Made by a program: the position numbers and the translations under genes. Positions 1-8,181 of a stretch of DNA of 64,000 nucleotides are shown here, piece after piece; positions within the stretch are counted from its first letter, which is position 1, and the number at the start of each line of letters is the position of its first letter. The notes beneath the pieces are model-generated. The model saw only the letters and a program-made list of their open reading frames with translations. It was not told where the DNA came from and did no database searches. The DNA comes from Paracoccus aminovorans (GTDB taxonomy: Bacteria; Pseudomonadota; Alphaproteobacteria; Rhodobacterales; Rhodobacteraceae). The DNA lies in the NCBI RefSeq assembly GCF_001546115.1, contig NZ_KQ955210.1, positions 67,669 to 131,668 on the forward strand. Direction: 5' to 3'.

Positions 1-1465
1 GGATCGCGTCCAGCACCTCATAGGGCGGCAGGCTGTCCTGGTCTTTCTGGTCCGGGCGCAGCTCGGCCGAGGGCGGTTTCGTGATGATCTGCGGCGGGAT
101 CACCTCGCCCGCCGGGCCCTGCATCCAGGGACGGTGGTTGCGGTTACGCCAGCGGCAGGTCTCGAACACCCGGGTCTTGTACAGATCCTTGATCGGGTTG
201 TAGCCGCCGGCCATGTCGCCATAGATCGTGGCATAGCCTACCGCGACCTCGGACTTGTTGCCGGTGGTCAAGAGCAGCTCGCCGAACTTGTTCGAGATCG
301 CCATCAGCATCACGCCGCGCAACCGGGACTGGATGTTCTCCTCGGTCGTGTCGGGTTTCGTCCCCTCCATCAGCTGTGCCAGCGCCGCGCCGACCGCGTC
401 GCGGGCGCCCTCGATCTGCACCGTGTCCAGCCGCGCGCCCAGCCGGGTCGCGGCATCGGCGGCATCGTCAAGGCTGGCCCGCGAGGTGTATTCGCTGGGC
501 AGCATCACGCAGCGCACGTTCTGCGGCCCGATGGCGTCGCAGGCGATGGTCGCGACCAGCGCCGAGTCGATGCCGCCCGACATGCCCAGCACCACCTTGC
601 GGAAGCCGGACTTGCGCATGTAGTCGCGCAGCCCTTCGGTCATGGCGCGGTAATCCTGTTCCCATTCGTCGGGCTGGTGGTCCATCGGCCCCGGCACCGC
701 GCGCCAGCCATCGGGCGTGCGGGTGAAGTCGACATGCACGATCTGTTCGTCAAAGGGCGCCAGCTGCACGACCTTGTCGGCGCCGCCGGTCCTGCCCGGG
801 TTCAGCACGAAGCTGGCGCCGTCATAGAGCTGGTCGTCCTGGCCGCCGACCGAGTTCAGATAGACCAGCGGCAGGTCGGTCTCGACCACGCGCCCGACCA
901 TGTGGCCCATGCGCAGGTCCAGCTTGCCCCGGTGATAGGGGCTGCCGTTCGGCACGATAAGGATCTCGGCCCCGGTCTCGGCCAGGGTCTCGGCGACCTC
1001 GGGCCACCAGGCGTCCTCGCAGATCGGGCTGCCGATGCGGACGCCGCCCACGCTGTAGGGGCCCGAGATCGGCCCGACGTTGAACAGCCGCCATTCGTCG
1101 AACAGCTGCTTGTGCGGCAGTTCGTGCTTCAGCACGCGGGCGGCGACCCGGCCGTCCTGCAAGACCCAATAGGCATTGTAGAGCCGGTCCCCCTCGGCAA
1201 AGGGGCCGCCGATGCCGATGGTGGGGCCCTCGGCGCAGTCGCGGGCCAGCGTCTCGATCTCGGCCATGGCCTGCTGGGTGAAGGCGGCTTTCAGCACCAG
1301 GTCCTGCGTCTGGTAGCCGGTGATGAACATCTCGGGCAGCACCAGCATGTCGGACCCTGCCGCGCGCGCCTGCTGCCAGGCATCGCGGGCCTTGTCGGCA
1401 TTGCCCGGCAGGTCGCCGACGGTGGGGTTCAGCTGTGCCAGCGTGATGCGGAACGTATCGGTCAT
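1..1465 (-). CDS. nadE: Glutamine-dependent NAD+ synthetase (partial, 3' end outside window)
   Basis: This enzyme performs the last step of NAD biosynthesis, amidating deamido-NAD with ammonia from glutamine. The 488 visible codons hold an N-terminal nitrilase-type amidase domain: LPEM places the catalytic Glu near residue 45, KHELPHK carries the Lys near 115, and SPICEDAW carries the nucleophilic Cys. An ATP-pyrophosphatase domain follows, with the P-loop SGGIDSALVA and later TGNKSE and YGDMAGGYNPIKD. The start MTDTFRITLAQLNPTVG is typical of the family. Family members have about 550 residues, so some 60 C-terminal residues lie off the left edge. The gene is divergent from the MORN-protein gene, with about 126 bp between the starts. 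Confidence 0.95.
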   Translation of the reverse strand, partial: MTDTFRITLAQLNPTVGDLPGNADKARDAWQQARAAGSDMLVLPEMFITGYQTQDLVLKAAFTQQAMAEIETLARDCAEGPTIGIGGPFAEGDRLYNAYWVLQDGRVAARVLKHELPHKQLFDEWRLFNVGPISGPYSVGGVRIGSPICEDAWWPEVAETLAETGAEILIVPNGSPYHRGKLDLRMGHMVGRVVETDLPLVYLNSVGGQDDQLYDGASFVLNPGRTGGADKVVQLAPFDEQIVHVDFTRTPDGWRAVPGPMDHQPDEWEQDYRAMTEGLRDYMRKSGFRKVVLGMSGGIDSALVATIACDAIGPQNVRCVMLPSEYTSRASLDDAADAATRLGARLDTVQIEGARDAVGAALAQLMEGTKPDTTEENIQSRLRGVMLMAISNKFGELLLTTGNKSEVAVGYATIYGDMAGGYNPIKDLYKTRVFETCRWRNRNHRPWMQGPAGEVIPPQIITKPPSAELRPDQKDQDSLPPYEVLDAI

Positions 1466-1591
1466 GGTGCGTCCTTCGGCTTTGATCCCTGTGATAGGCG
1501 AGGGCGCGGCAAAGGAAAAGTCGGCTTTGCGCCGGCCGGCCCATGCGGTAAACCCTTGCCGAAAGAACGAACAAGAGGCGGAGGCAGGTCC

Positions 1592-3046
1592 ATGAAGGCA
1601 GCCATTTTCGCATGCGCGATGATCCTGGCCGGCAGCGGCGTGGCCGCCGCCCAATCCGTCATCACCAAGCAATATGACGACGGCGGCGTCTACGAGGGCA
1701 CCTTCCGCAACGGCAAGCAGCACGGCCGCGGCACCTATCGCCTGCCCTCGGGCTATGAATACACCGGCGACTGGGTCGAGGGCGAGATCCTGGGCCAGGG
1801 CGTGGCGAAGTTCCCCAACGGCTCGGTCTACGAAGGCGCCTTCGCCAAGGGCAAGCCCAACGGCAAGGGCAAGATCACCTATGCCGACGGCGGCACCTAC
1901 GAGGGCGACTGGCTGGACGGCCAGATTACCGGCCAGGGCGAGGCGCATTACGCCAATGGCTCACTCTACAAGGGCGGCTTTGTCAACGCGCTGCATGACG
2001 GCAAGGGCGTGCTGACCCAGCCCAACGGCTATCGCTACGAGGGCGACTGGAAGGCCGGCGTCAAGGAAGGCTTCGGCAAGATCACCTATCCCGACGGCGC
2101 CGCTTATGAGGGCGGGATGAAGGCCGACCAGCGTTCCGGCCAGGGCAAGCTGACCATGCCGGACGGGCTGTCCTATGTTGGCGGCTGGTCGGCCGGGCAG
2201 ATGGCGGGGCAGGGCAAGCTGGTCCAGCCCTCGGGCGACAGCTACGAGGGGCGCTTTGCCAATGGCAGGCGCGAGGGCAAGGGCATCGCCACCTTCGCCA
2301 ACGGCGACCGCTACGAGGGCGATTTCCGCGCCGACAAGCGCTGGGGCGTAGGCACCTTCACCGGCACCGACGGCTATGTCTATTCCGGCGACTGGGTCGA
2401 GGGCCGGATGGAGGGGCTGGGCCGCATCACCTATCCCGACGGCTCGGTCTACGAGGGCGCGCTGAAGGCCGATATGCCGGACGGGCGCGGGCTGATCACC
2501 TATCCCGACGGCGCCACCTATGACGGCGACTGGCTGGCCGGGGTGATCGAGGGCCAGGGCGTGGCGAAATACGCCAATGGCCTGGTCTACGAAGGCGGTT
2601 TCAAGCGCGGCCGGAACGAGGGGCAGGGCCGCATGACCTATCCCGACGGCTATGTCTACAACGGCGCCTGGCGCGACGGCCAGCGCCACGGCCAGGGCCA
2701 AGCCACCTATGCCGACGGCACCACCTACGACGGCTCCTTCGTGGACGGGCTGCGGCAAGGCAAGGGCCGGCTGATCGCGCCCGACGGCTTCCGCTACGAG
2801 GGCCTGTGGAAGCAAGGCGAGATCGACGGCGAGGGCGTGGCCACCTATGCCAATGGCGACGTCTACACCGGCCATTTCGTCATGGGCAAGCGCCAGGGCG
2901 CGGGCGTGATGCGCTATGCAACGGGCGAGGTGGCCTCGGGCGAGTGGGAGGACAACCGGCTTGCGGTGCCGACCGAGGGTGCGGTGCAGGGGGAGACGCC
3001 CGAGGGCGCGGTGCCGGAGGAGCCCGAGGGGACCGTGGAGCAGTAG
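1592..3046 (+). CDS. Secreted MORN-repeat protein, about 18 repeats
   Basis: The 484-residue protein starts with a signal peptide (MKAAIFACAMILAGSGVAAA), so it is probably exported to the periplasm or cell surface. From about residue 30 to 455 it is almost entirely MORN repeats of the form Y-E-G-x-W/F-x-x-G-x-x-x-G-x-G, with about 18 copies of 23 residues. A short acidic tail rich in Glu, Pro and Gly follows. MORN repeats form extended beta-hairpin arrays that in other proteins bind lipids or act as scaffolds; no catalytic domain is present, so the function is unknown. The start at 1592 was chosen because of the signal peptide and a purine-rich GAGGCAGG just upstream. Reading frame continuing further upstream is antisense to nadE. 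Confidence 0.88.
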   Translation: MKAAIFACAMILAGSGVAAAQSVITKQYDDGGVYEGTFRNGKQHGRGTYRLPSGYEYTGDWVEGEILGQGVAKFPNGSVYEGAFAKGKPNGKGKITYADGGTYEGDWLDGQITGQGEAHYANGSLYKGGFVNALHDGKGVLTQPNGYRYEGDWKAGVKEGFGKITYPDGAAYEGGMKADQRSGQGKLTMPDGLSYVGGWSAGQMAGQGKLVQPSGDSYEGRFANGRREGKGIATFANGDRYEGDFRADKRWGVGTFTGTDGYVYSGDWVEGRMEGLGRITYPDGSVYEGALKADMPDGRGLITYPDGATYDGDWLAGVIEGQGVAKYANGLVYEGGFKRGRNEGQGRMTYPDGYVYNGAWRDGQRHGQGQATYADGTTYDGSFVDGLRQGKGRLIAPDGFRYEGLWKQGEIDGEGVATYANGDVYTGHFVMGKRQGAGVMRYATGEVASGEWEDNRLAVPTEGAVQGETPEGAVPEEPEGTVEQ

Positions 3047-3124
3047 GTCGAGGCAGCCGCACCCGGCGTCCGCGCGCTGGCCCGCGCCGGATGCGGTCTT
3101 GAGTCGCTTCGCGGCGGACGCGGT

Positions 3125-3708
3125 CTATGGCCCGAGGTCGGACTGGACGGCGGTATCGCCCGCGACGGTCGGAGCGCGCATCTCCTCCCGCCCCGACCGG
3201 TCATCGCAGGGACGATCGAACCAGGCGCGGTTTTTCAGCGCCGGGTTGTTCAGGTTGCGCCATTCGCAGGGCGGCAGGAACGGGAATTTTTGGCCATCGA
3301 GCAGAAAAACAGCTCCGAGCAGGCCAGTGTAATAGCCGTTGCATCCTCCCCTCCCTGAGCGTAGCTCACGCGCAACAGTGTCATACTGCTCTTCCCGGAC
3401 CTTGGCGTCGGTCTGGGCGTCGTAAATGCCGGAATCACCGAATTTGTAGGACGTGATCCTGACATAGCGATCGTTGAAGCAAAGGAATTCAAGCCTGCGG
3501 GCAAGGATCGTTCTGCCATCCGTGGCAAAAGCGCGACCGGAGCGCGGGGGAAATAATATTGCAGCTTGAGCATCATGCCATTTGGTAGGGTGACGCTTTT
3601 GGGTGCATGCCTGACCCATTGCACCCCCGCGACCGCCGCCCAGAGCAGGAAAAGAAAGACCGGCAGCAGAAGCAGATGATGGGCAAACGTGCGCAGCATC
3701 TCCATCAT
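3125..3708 (-). pseudogene. Membrane-anchored hypothetical protein, frameshifted
   Basis: Two overlapping minus-strand frames together make one plausible protein. The first starts at 3708 and gives a hydrophobic anchor (HHLLLLPVFLFLLWAAVAGV) and then LPNGMMLKLQYYFP. The second continues with RSGRAFATDGRTILARRLEF, CFNDRYVRITSYKFGD and CEWRNLNNPALKNR, ending at 3125. The frames join at a run of five C on the minus strand (near 3551-3555). One extra C would give a continuous reading, so this is either a real frameshift or a homopolymer error. The ATG at 3708 overlaps the stop of the upstream gene (ATGA), so the two are probably cotranslated. I recognise no function. Confidence 0.6.
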
Positions 3709-4124
3709 TTCCTTCGATCAAAGTAAATGCTATTTCTGCGGTCTCTTAGCACCTCTGCCGAAAAGCTTGCGCGCCATGTTCCGCTGATGTGATAGGGTAT
3801 GCCACCGGGCTCGAAATTCATATCCAGAGGATCGGCAAATTCGTCGGTGAACTCAAAGTTGCTTTCACCAGTGATCCGCAGCATATCGTCGTGATATTCG
3901 ACCGTTCCCAGGAAGGAGCCTGAGACCGTTCCCCTGCCATACGAAAAGGCAACGTCGCCGAATTGATAGGTATTATTGAAAGGCACGTAAAGCTCTCCGG
4001 CTCCATTTTCTCGAGCCGCGTCGGAAATTTGGCCCGACAGTCTGCGAAACGAACCTTGTGCGCCATCAGCATAAGCATATTGCTCGGCGATCTCGCGCAA
4101 ATGCCCGATCTCTTCCAAGGTCAC
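3705..4124 (-). CDS. Hypothetical protein, 139 aa
   Basis: The function is not recognised. The GTG start at 4124 overlaps the nitrilase stop (GTGA), and the stop overlaps the next gene's ATG, so it sits inside a translationally coupled chain. The frame stays open upstream of 4124 only as antisense or out-of-frame nitrilase sequence. The soluble-looking product begins VTLEEIGHLREIAEQYAYAD. Its second half is rich in aromatic and acidic residues in a beta-rich pattern (NTYQFGDVAFSYGRGTVSG, FEFTDEFADPLDMN, GIPYHISGTWRASF). This resembles small beta-sheet domains found at the ends of secreted or toxin-like proteins, but I cannot name a family. No signal peptide or membrane segment is seen. Confidence 0.7.
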   Translation of the reverse strand: MTLEEIGHLREIAEQYAYADGAQGSFRRLSGQISDAARENGAGELYVPFNNTYQFGDVAFSYGRGTVSGSFLGTVEYHDDMLRITGESNFEFTDEFADPLDMNFEPGGIPYHISGTWRASFSAEVLRDRRNSIYFDRRK

Positions 4125-4996
4125 GGCGCGCCCGTCACCCGAACCCCCACCGTCTCTCCCCAATGCGCAAAGGGCAGCACCCGCCCGTTCCGCCGGCTTC
4201 CCGCCACCAGGTCCAGATCCACCTCGGCCTTGACCCAGCCCGGCGCGTCCATCGTCCCCTCGGCCACCACGCCGCTTTCCGGCCACAGCCCGTCCGGCGG
4301 AGCATAGATCGTCGCCGCGCCGCGGTTCTCGTCGATGGCGGGGGACCAGTCCACGCAGCCCACCGTCGGCGCCTGCACCACCACGCATTGGCTCTCCAGC
4401 GCCCGCGCCATGGCGCCGATGCGGACGCGGTTGTAGCCCGCCACCGTGTCGGTGCAGGAGGGCACCAGGATCACCTCGACCCCGGCCTCGGCCAGCGCCC
4501 GCCCCAGCAGCGGGAATTCGCTGTCATAGCAGATCAGCACGCCCAGCCGACCCACCGCCGTGTCAAAGACCCGCAGGCCCGAGGCGTCGGTCACATCCCA
4601 GTCCTCGCGCTCGAACCGGGTCATCACCTGCTTGTCCTGGTGGCCGAGGCGGCCGGTGGGGCCAAACAGCACGGCGCGGTTGACCGGGCGCGGCCCCTCG
4701 AAACGGGGGCCCGAGGCGGCCAGGATATGCAGCCCGTGCCGCGCCGCCAGTTCCGCATGCAGCGCGTCGCGCGCCGCCTCGTGGCGGGCGACCTCATGGA
4801 GCGAGGCCTCGAGGTCGCCCGCCACCGCGCGGCCGCCCAGCGAGGCCAGCTCCATGGCGCCATATTCGGGAAAGACCAGCAGGTCGCAATCACCCGCTTC
4901 GGCCACCCAGGCCGAGATCTTGGCGCGATAGGCGTCGAAGTCCGCCAGCCAGTCGAAGGGATAGGCTGCGGCGGCGATGCGGATGGTCCGGGTCAC
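4121..4996 (-). CDS. Nitrilase-family carbon-nitrogen hydrolase
   Basis: The 291-residue cytoplasmic enzyme is of the nitrilase superfamily (C-N hydrolases that cleave amides or nitriles). The full catalytic triad is visible: Glu in VFPEYGAM (residue 44), Lys in HQDKQVMTRFE near residue 120, and Cys in LGVLICYDSEFP. The Cys is followed by LVPSCTDT and the RARAL-type ESQCVVVQAPTVG segment. The substrate cannot be told from sequence. The GTG start at 4996 overlaps the GNAT stop (GTGA). With the GNAT gene directly upstream, the pair resembles the nitrilase/acetyltransferase pairs and fusions known in other bacteria, suggesting linked action on an amine or amide metabolite. Confidence 0.88.
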   Translation of the reverse strand: MTRTIRIAAAAYPFDWLADFDAYRAKISAWVAEAGDCDLLVFPEYGAMELASLGGRAVAGDLEASLHEVARHEAARDALHAELAARHGLHILAASGPRFEGPRPVNRAVLFGPTGRLGHQDKQVMTRFEREDWDVTDASGLRVFDTAVGRLGVLICYDSEFPLLGRALAEAGVEVILVPSCTDTVAGYNRVRIGAMARALESQCVVVQAPTVGCVDWSPAIDENRGAATIYAPPDGLWPESGVVAEGTMDAPGWVKAEVDLDLVAGSRRNGRVLPFAHWGETVGVRVTGAP

Positions 4997-5574
4997 AGCG
5001 TCTTCATCCAGAATTGCAGGGGCTTGCGGGTCGGCGCGGCCTCGCCGATGTCCTTCCACTCGAATTCGGCCACCACGCCCGGCAGCGGCGCGTAACCGCG
5101 CTTGCGCCAGAAGCCGTCCAGCGGGCGATAGTCCTGCGGATGCAGCGGATGGTCCTCGGGCCGGACCACGCGGCAAAAGGCGCTGTAGCGACGCCCCAGC
5201 GCGCGGGCCTGCGCCTCGCGCCCGTCGAAGAAGGCGTGGCCTAGCCCATGGCCGCGATATTCGGGCAGAAGCACCGATTCCGCGCAATAGAAGATCTGCT
5301 CCAGCGGCTCGGGGCGCGCGGCGAAGGCGGCGGCGAAATCGCCGGCGTGATCCTCCATCGGCGCCCCGGTCGCGGCGCCGATCATGCGCGTGCCGTCATA
5401 GGCCGCGACCACCACGGCGCCGGGCGACTGATAGGCGCGCAGGTAGTCGCGCTCGTAAGCCAGGTCGCCGTCGTAGAGATAGGGCCAGTCGCGGAACACG
5501 GCGATGCGCAGCCGCGCCAGGTCGTCCAGCACCTCGGCCACGGCATCCCCGGTCAGGCTGCGCGTCTCGATCAT
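4993..5574 (-). CDS. GNAT family N-acetyltransferase
   Basis: The 193-residue protein has the GNAT fold pattern. VVVAAYDGTRMIGAATGAPM matches beta strands 2-3, and the acetyl-CoA loop is AESVLLPEYRGHGLGHAFFD (R/Q-x-x-G-x-G/A form, here YRGHGLG). The C-terminal RPLDGFWRKRGYAPL is usual for the family. The acceptor substrate is unknown. Its start overlaps the stop of the SnoaL-like gene (ATGA at 5571-5574), and its stop overlaps the nitrilase start, so these genes form one operon read leftward. Confidence 0.88.
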   Translation of the reverse strand: MIETRSLTGDAVAEVLDDLARLRIAVFRDWPYLYDGDLAYERDYLRAYQSPGAVVVAAYDGTRMIGAATGAPMEDHAGDFAAAFAARPEPLEQIFYCAESVLLPEYRGHGLGHAFFDGREAQARALGRRYSAFCRVVRPEDHPLHPQDYRPLDGFWRKRGYAPLPGVVAEFEWKDIGEAAPTRKPLQFWMKTL

Positions 5575-5975
5575 TCCCCGACCACCTGCCGGGTCCAGTC
5601 GGCCAGGTTGTAATAGGTCGTCACGCGGGCGATCTTGTCGTCCTTGATGGTGAAGAAGGTGCCGGCGGACAGGACATAGGTCTGGCCCTTCGCCTCGGGC
5701 AGGCCCTCGTCGGTCGCCAGATAGGTGCCGTTCACCACGAATTCCGCCGCCGCGCGGTCGCCGGCCTCGTTGGCAAAGATCACGATGTCGGTCAGCCGCT
5801 CCTGGTAGCTGCGGGTCATGTGGGCGTTGAACGCGGCGAAAGCCGCCTTGCCGCGACGGATGCCGCCCTCGTTCACGTGATGCTCGACCTCGTCATGCAG
5901 ATAGGCCAGCATCTCATCGGTGCGGCCGGCGTTGAAGGCGTCGTAATAGGCGGCGATCAGGGCCTTGGTATCCAT
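5571..5975 (-). CDS. SnoaL / nuclear transport factor 2-like protein
   Basis: This 134-residue protein has the NTF2-like cone fold pattern. An N-terminal helix MDTKALIAAYYDAFNAGRT leads into MLAYLHDEVEHHVNEG, with the HHVNEGG segment typical of ketosteroid isomerase/SnoaL relatives, and a C-terminal beta sheet includes GTFFTIKDDKIARVTTYYN. Members bind or isomerise small hydrophobic molecules, but the ligand here is unknown. It is the first gene of the SnoaL-GNAT-nitrilase chain. An A/G-rich stretch (CAAGGAGATTGTC on the minus strand) supplies the ribosome binding site just before the ATG. Confidence 0.85.
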   Translation of the reverse strand: MDTKALIAAYYDAFNAGRTDEMLAYLHDEVEHHVNEGGIRRGKAAFAAFNAHMTRSYQERLTDIVIFANEAGDRAAAEFVVNGTYLATDEGLPEAKGQTYVLSAGTFFTIKDDKIARVTTYYNLADWTRQVVGE

Positions 5976-6127
5976 GACAATCTCCTTGTTTCACCCGGTC
6001 TAGCGCGGGCGCCGCCGCACGTCACCTCCACCCTTTGGCGGAGGCGTTAACCCTTCTGCGATGCTGACGCATTATTCCCATCTCCGGGCGGCTGGTGTAG
6101 CCAAGGGGCGGCAAAAGGGGATGGCAG

Positions 6128-7504
6128 ATGGCTGAGGCGCGACGGATCGACTGTTTCAAGGCCTATGACGTGCGCGGCCGGCTGGGGACCGAGCTTGACG
6201 CCGACGTGGCCTGGCGCATCGGCCGCGCCTTCGCGCAGGTCCTGGGCGCGCGCGAGGTGATCGTCGGCCGCGACACGCGCGAGACCTCGCCGGAACTCGC
6301 CGCCGCGCTGATCCGCGGGCTGAACGAGGGCGGCGCGAATGTGCGCGACCTGGGCCTGGCCGGCACCGAGGAAATGTATTTCGCCACCGCGCATTTCGGC
6401 GCCGATGGCGGGATCGAGGTGACGGCCTCGCACAACCCCATCGACTATAACGGCATGAAACTGGTCGGGCGCGGCGCCGCGCCGCTGGACCCCGAGGGCG
6501 ATTTCGCCGCCATCGCCGCGCTGGCGCAATCGGGCGATTTCACCAAACCCGCCGCGCCGGGCGTGACCCGCGATTTCGCCGAGGCGCGCGACAGCTATGC
6601 CCGCGCCATGGCCGATTTCGTCGATATTGCCGCGCTGAAGCCGCTGACCGTTCTGGTCAACGCCGGCAATGGCACGGCCGGGCCGACCTTCGATGCCGTC
6701 GCGGCGGAATTGGCGCGGCGCGGCGCGCCGTTGCGCTTCATCCGCGTCAACCACGATGCCGATCCGAGCTTCCCGAACGGCATCCCGAACCCGCTGCTGC
6801 CGGAAAACCAGCCGATGACGGCGGATGCGGTGCGCGAACATGGCGCCGACCTGGGCGTGGCCTGGGACGGCGATTTCGACCGCTGCTTCTTCTTCGACGA
6901 AAAGGGGAATTTCATCCCCGGCGAATATATCGTCGGCTTGCTGGCCACCGCCTTCCTGGAAAAGCACCCGGGCGAGAAGATCGTGCACGATCCGCGCGTG
7001 GTGCTGAACAGCCGCGACATGATCGCGGGGGCGGGCGGGCAGGCGGTGCAGGCCCGCACCGGCCATGCCTTCGTCAAGCGCGCCATGCGCGCGTCGGGCG
7101 CGATCTATGGCGGCGAGATGTCGGCGCATCACTATTTCCGCGATTTCCACTTTGCCGACAGCGGCATGATCCCCTGGCTGCTGGTGGTCGAGCTGGTCAG
7201 CCGCAAGGGCACCAGCCTGGGCGCGCTGCTGGCCGAGCGGATGCGGGCCTTTCCCTCCTCGGGCGAGATCAATTTCCGCCTGGCCGATCCCGCTGCGGCC
7301 ATCGCCCGCGTCGTCGGGCATTTCGCGCCAATGGCGCTGCAGCGCGACGACACCGACGGGGTCAGCCTGGAATTCGCCGACTGGCGCTTCAACCTGCGCA
7401 GCTCGAACACCGAGCCGGTGGTGCGGCTGAACGTCGAATCGCGCGGCGACGCGGGCCTGGTCGCCGCGAAACGGGCCGAGATCGAGGCGCTGCTGGCGGG
7501 CTAG
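6128..7504 (+). CDS. Phosphomannomutase / phosphoglucomutase
   Basis: The 458-residue alpha-D-phosphohexomutase interconverts hexose-6-phosphate and hexose-1-phosphate, the entry step to nucleotide sugars. The active-site phosphoserine loop is TASHNPIDYNGMK (near residue 100). The metal-binding loop is DGDFDRCFFFDE, the sugar-binding loop GEMSAHHYFRD, and the phosphate-binding loop RSSNTEPVVRLN lies near the C-terminus. The length is normal for bacterial ManB/AlgC types; whether mannose or glucose is preferred cannot be decided. It lies tail to tail with the capsule ATPase gene and shares the tetramer CTAG with it as both stop codons. The context (polysaccharide export and rhamnose genes) fits a role in surface sugars. 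Confidence 0.93.
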   Translation: MAEARRIDCFKAYDVRGRLGTELDADVAWRIGRAFAQVLGAREVIVGRDTRETSPELAAALIRGLNEGGANVRDLGLAGTEEMYFATAHFGADGGIEVTASHNPIDYNGMKLVGRGAAPLDPEGDFAAIAALAQSGDFTKPAAPGVTRDFAEARDSYARAMADFVDIAALKPLTVLVNAGNGTAGPTFDAVAAELARRGAPLRFIRVNHDADPSFPNGIPNPLLPENQPMTADAVREHGADLGVAWDGDFDRCFFFDEKGNFIPGEYIVGLLATAFLEKHPGEKIVHDPRVVLNSRDMIAGAGGQAVQARTGHAFVKRAMRASGAIYGGEMSAHHYFRDFHFADSGMIPWLLVVELVSRKGTSLGALLAERMRAFPSSGEINFRLADPAAAIARVVGHFAPMALQRDDTDGVSLEFADWRFNLRSSNTEPVVRLNVESRGDAGLVAAKRAEIEALLAG

Positions 7505-8178
7505 TCCCCCGCCACCGCCGGCGGCACGCGCAGGATCGCCTCGTGCCGGGCGATGGCCTCCTCGAGATCCTCGTAGACCTCCAGCGTGCCGCGCTCCAGC
7601 ACGGCACCCATGGTGCACATATTGCGGATCATCGGCATGGAATGGCTGACCACGATAGCGCCGGAATTGGCCATGCGGTCGTTGAACACCCGTTGCGACT
7701 TCACCCGGAAATCGGCGTCGCCGACGCTGGTCACCTCATCGACCAGATAGGTGTCGAAATGGATGCCCATGCTGGTGCCCATCGCCAGCCGCGACCGCAT
7801 CCCCGAGGAATAGCTGGCGAAGGGTTGGTGATAATGCTGGCCCAGCTCGGCGAAATCCGCGACGTAATCGACCAGCTCGTCGCTGTCCACGCCATAGATG
7901 CGGGCGACGAAGCGCACGTTCTGCGCCCCGCTGAGTTCGCCGTGAAAGCTGCCCATGAAGCCGACCGGCCAGGAGATCGTGCCGTCCGACAGCACCCGCC
8001 CCGAGGTCGGCGAGACGGTGCCCGCGATCATGCGCAGCAGCGTCGACTTGCCGGCGCCGTTGCGGCCCAGCAGCCCCACCGAGGCGCCGGTCGGAAAGAC
8101 CGCGCTGATATTGTCGGCCACCACGGTCCGGCGCCCCTTCAGACGATAGGCCTTGGTCAGGTTCTCCAGCCGGATCAT
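7501..8178 (-). CDS. Capsular polysaccharide ABC transporter, ATP-binding subunit (KpsT type)
   Basis: The 225-residue ATPase of an ABC-2 type polysaccharide exporter has Walker A GLLGRNGAGKST (residues about 35-46), signature YSSGMRSRLAMG and Walker B TYLVDEVTSVGD. The short length and the FMGSFHGELSGAQNVRFVARIYG segment are typical of the KpsT/Wzt-like group without a carbohydrate-binding extension. It would power export of a lipid-linked polymer through the KpsM-like permease encoded divergently at 9712. It follows the KpsE-like gene by 3 bp, so the two are cotranscribed. Confidence 0.93.
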   Translation of the reverse strand: MIRLENLTKAYRLKGRRTVVADNISAVFPTGASVGLLGRNGAGKSTLLRMIAGTVSPTSGRVLSDGTISWPVGFMGSFHGELSGAQNVRFVARIYGVDSDELVDYVADFAELGQHYHQPFASYSSGMRSRLAMGTSMGIHFDTYLVDEVTSVGDADFRVKSQRVFNDRMANSGAIVVSHSMPMIRNMCTMGAVLERGTLEVYEDLEEAIARHEAILRVPPAVAGD

Positions 8179-8181
8179 GGC

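Noticed and set aside
134..1591. Long plus-strand frame that would extend the MORN protein upstream by 486 codons
   Set aside because: This part is antisense to nadE, whose domains and catalytic motifs are clear; the MORN protein has its own signal peptide at 1592.
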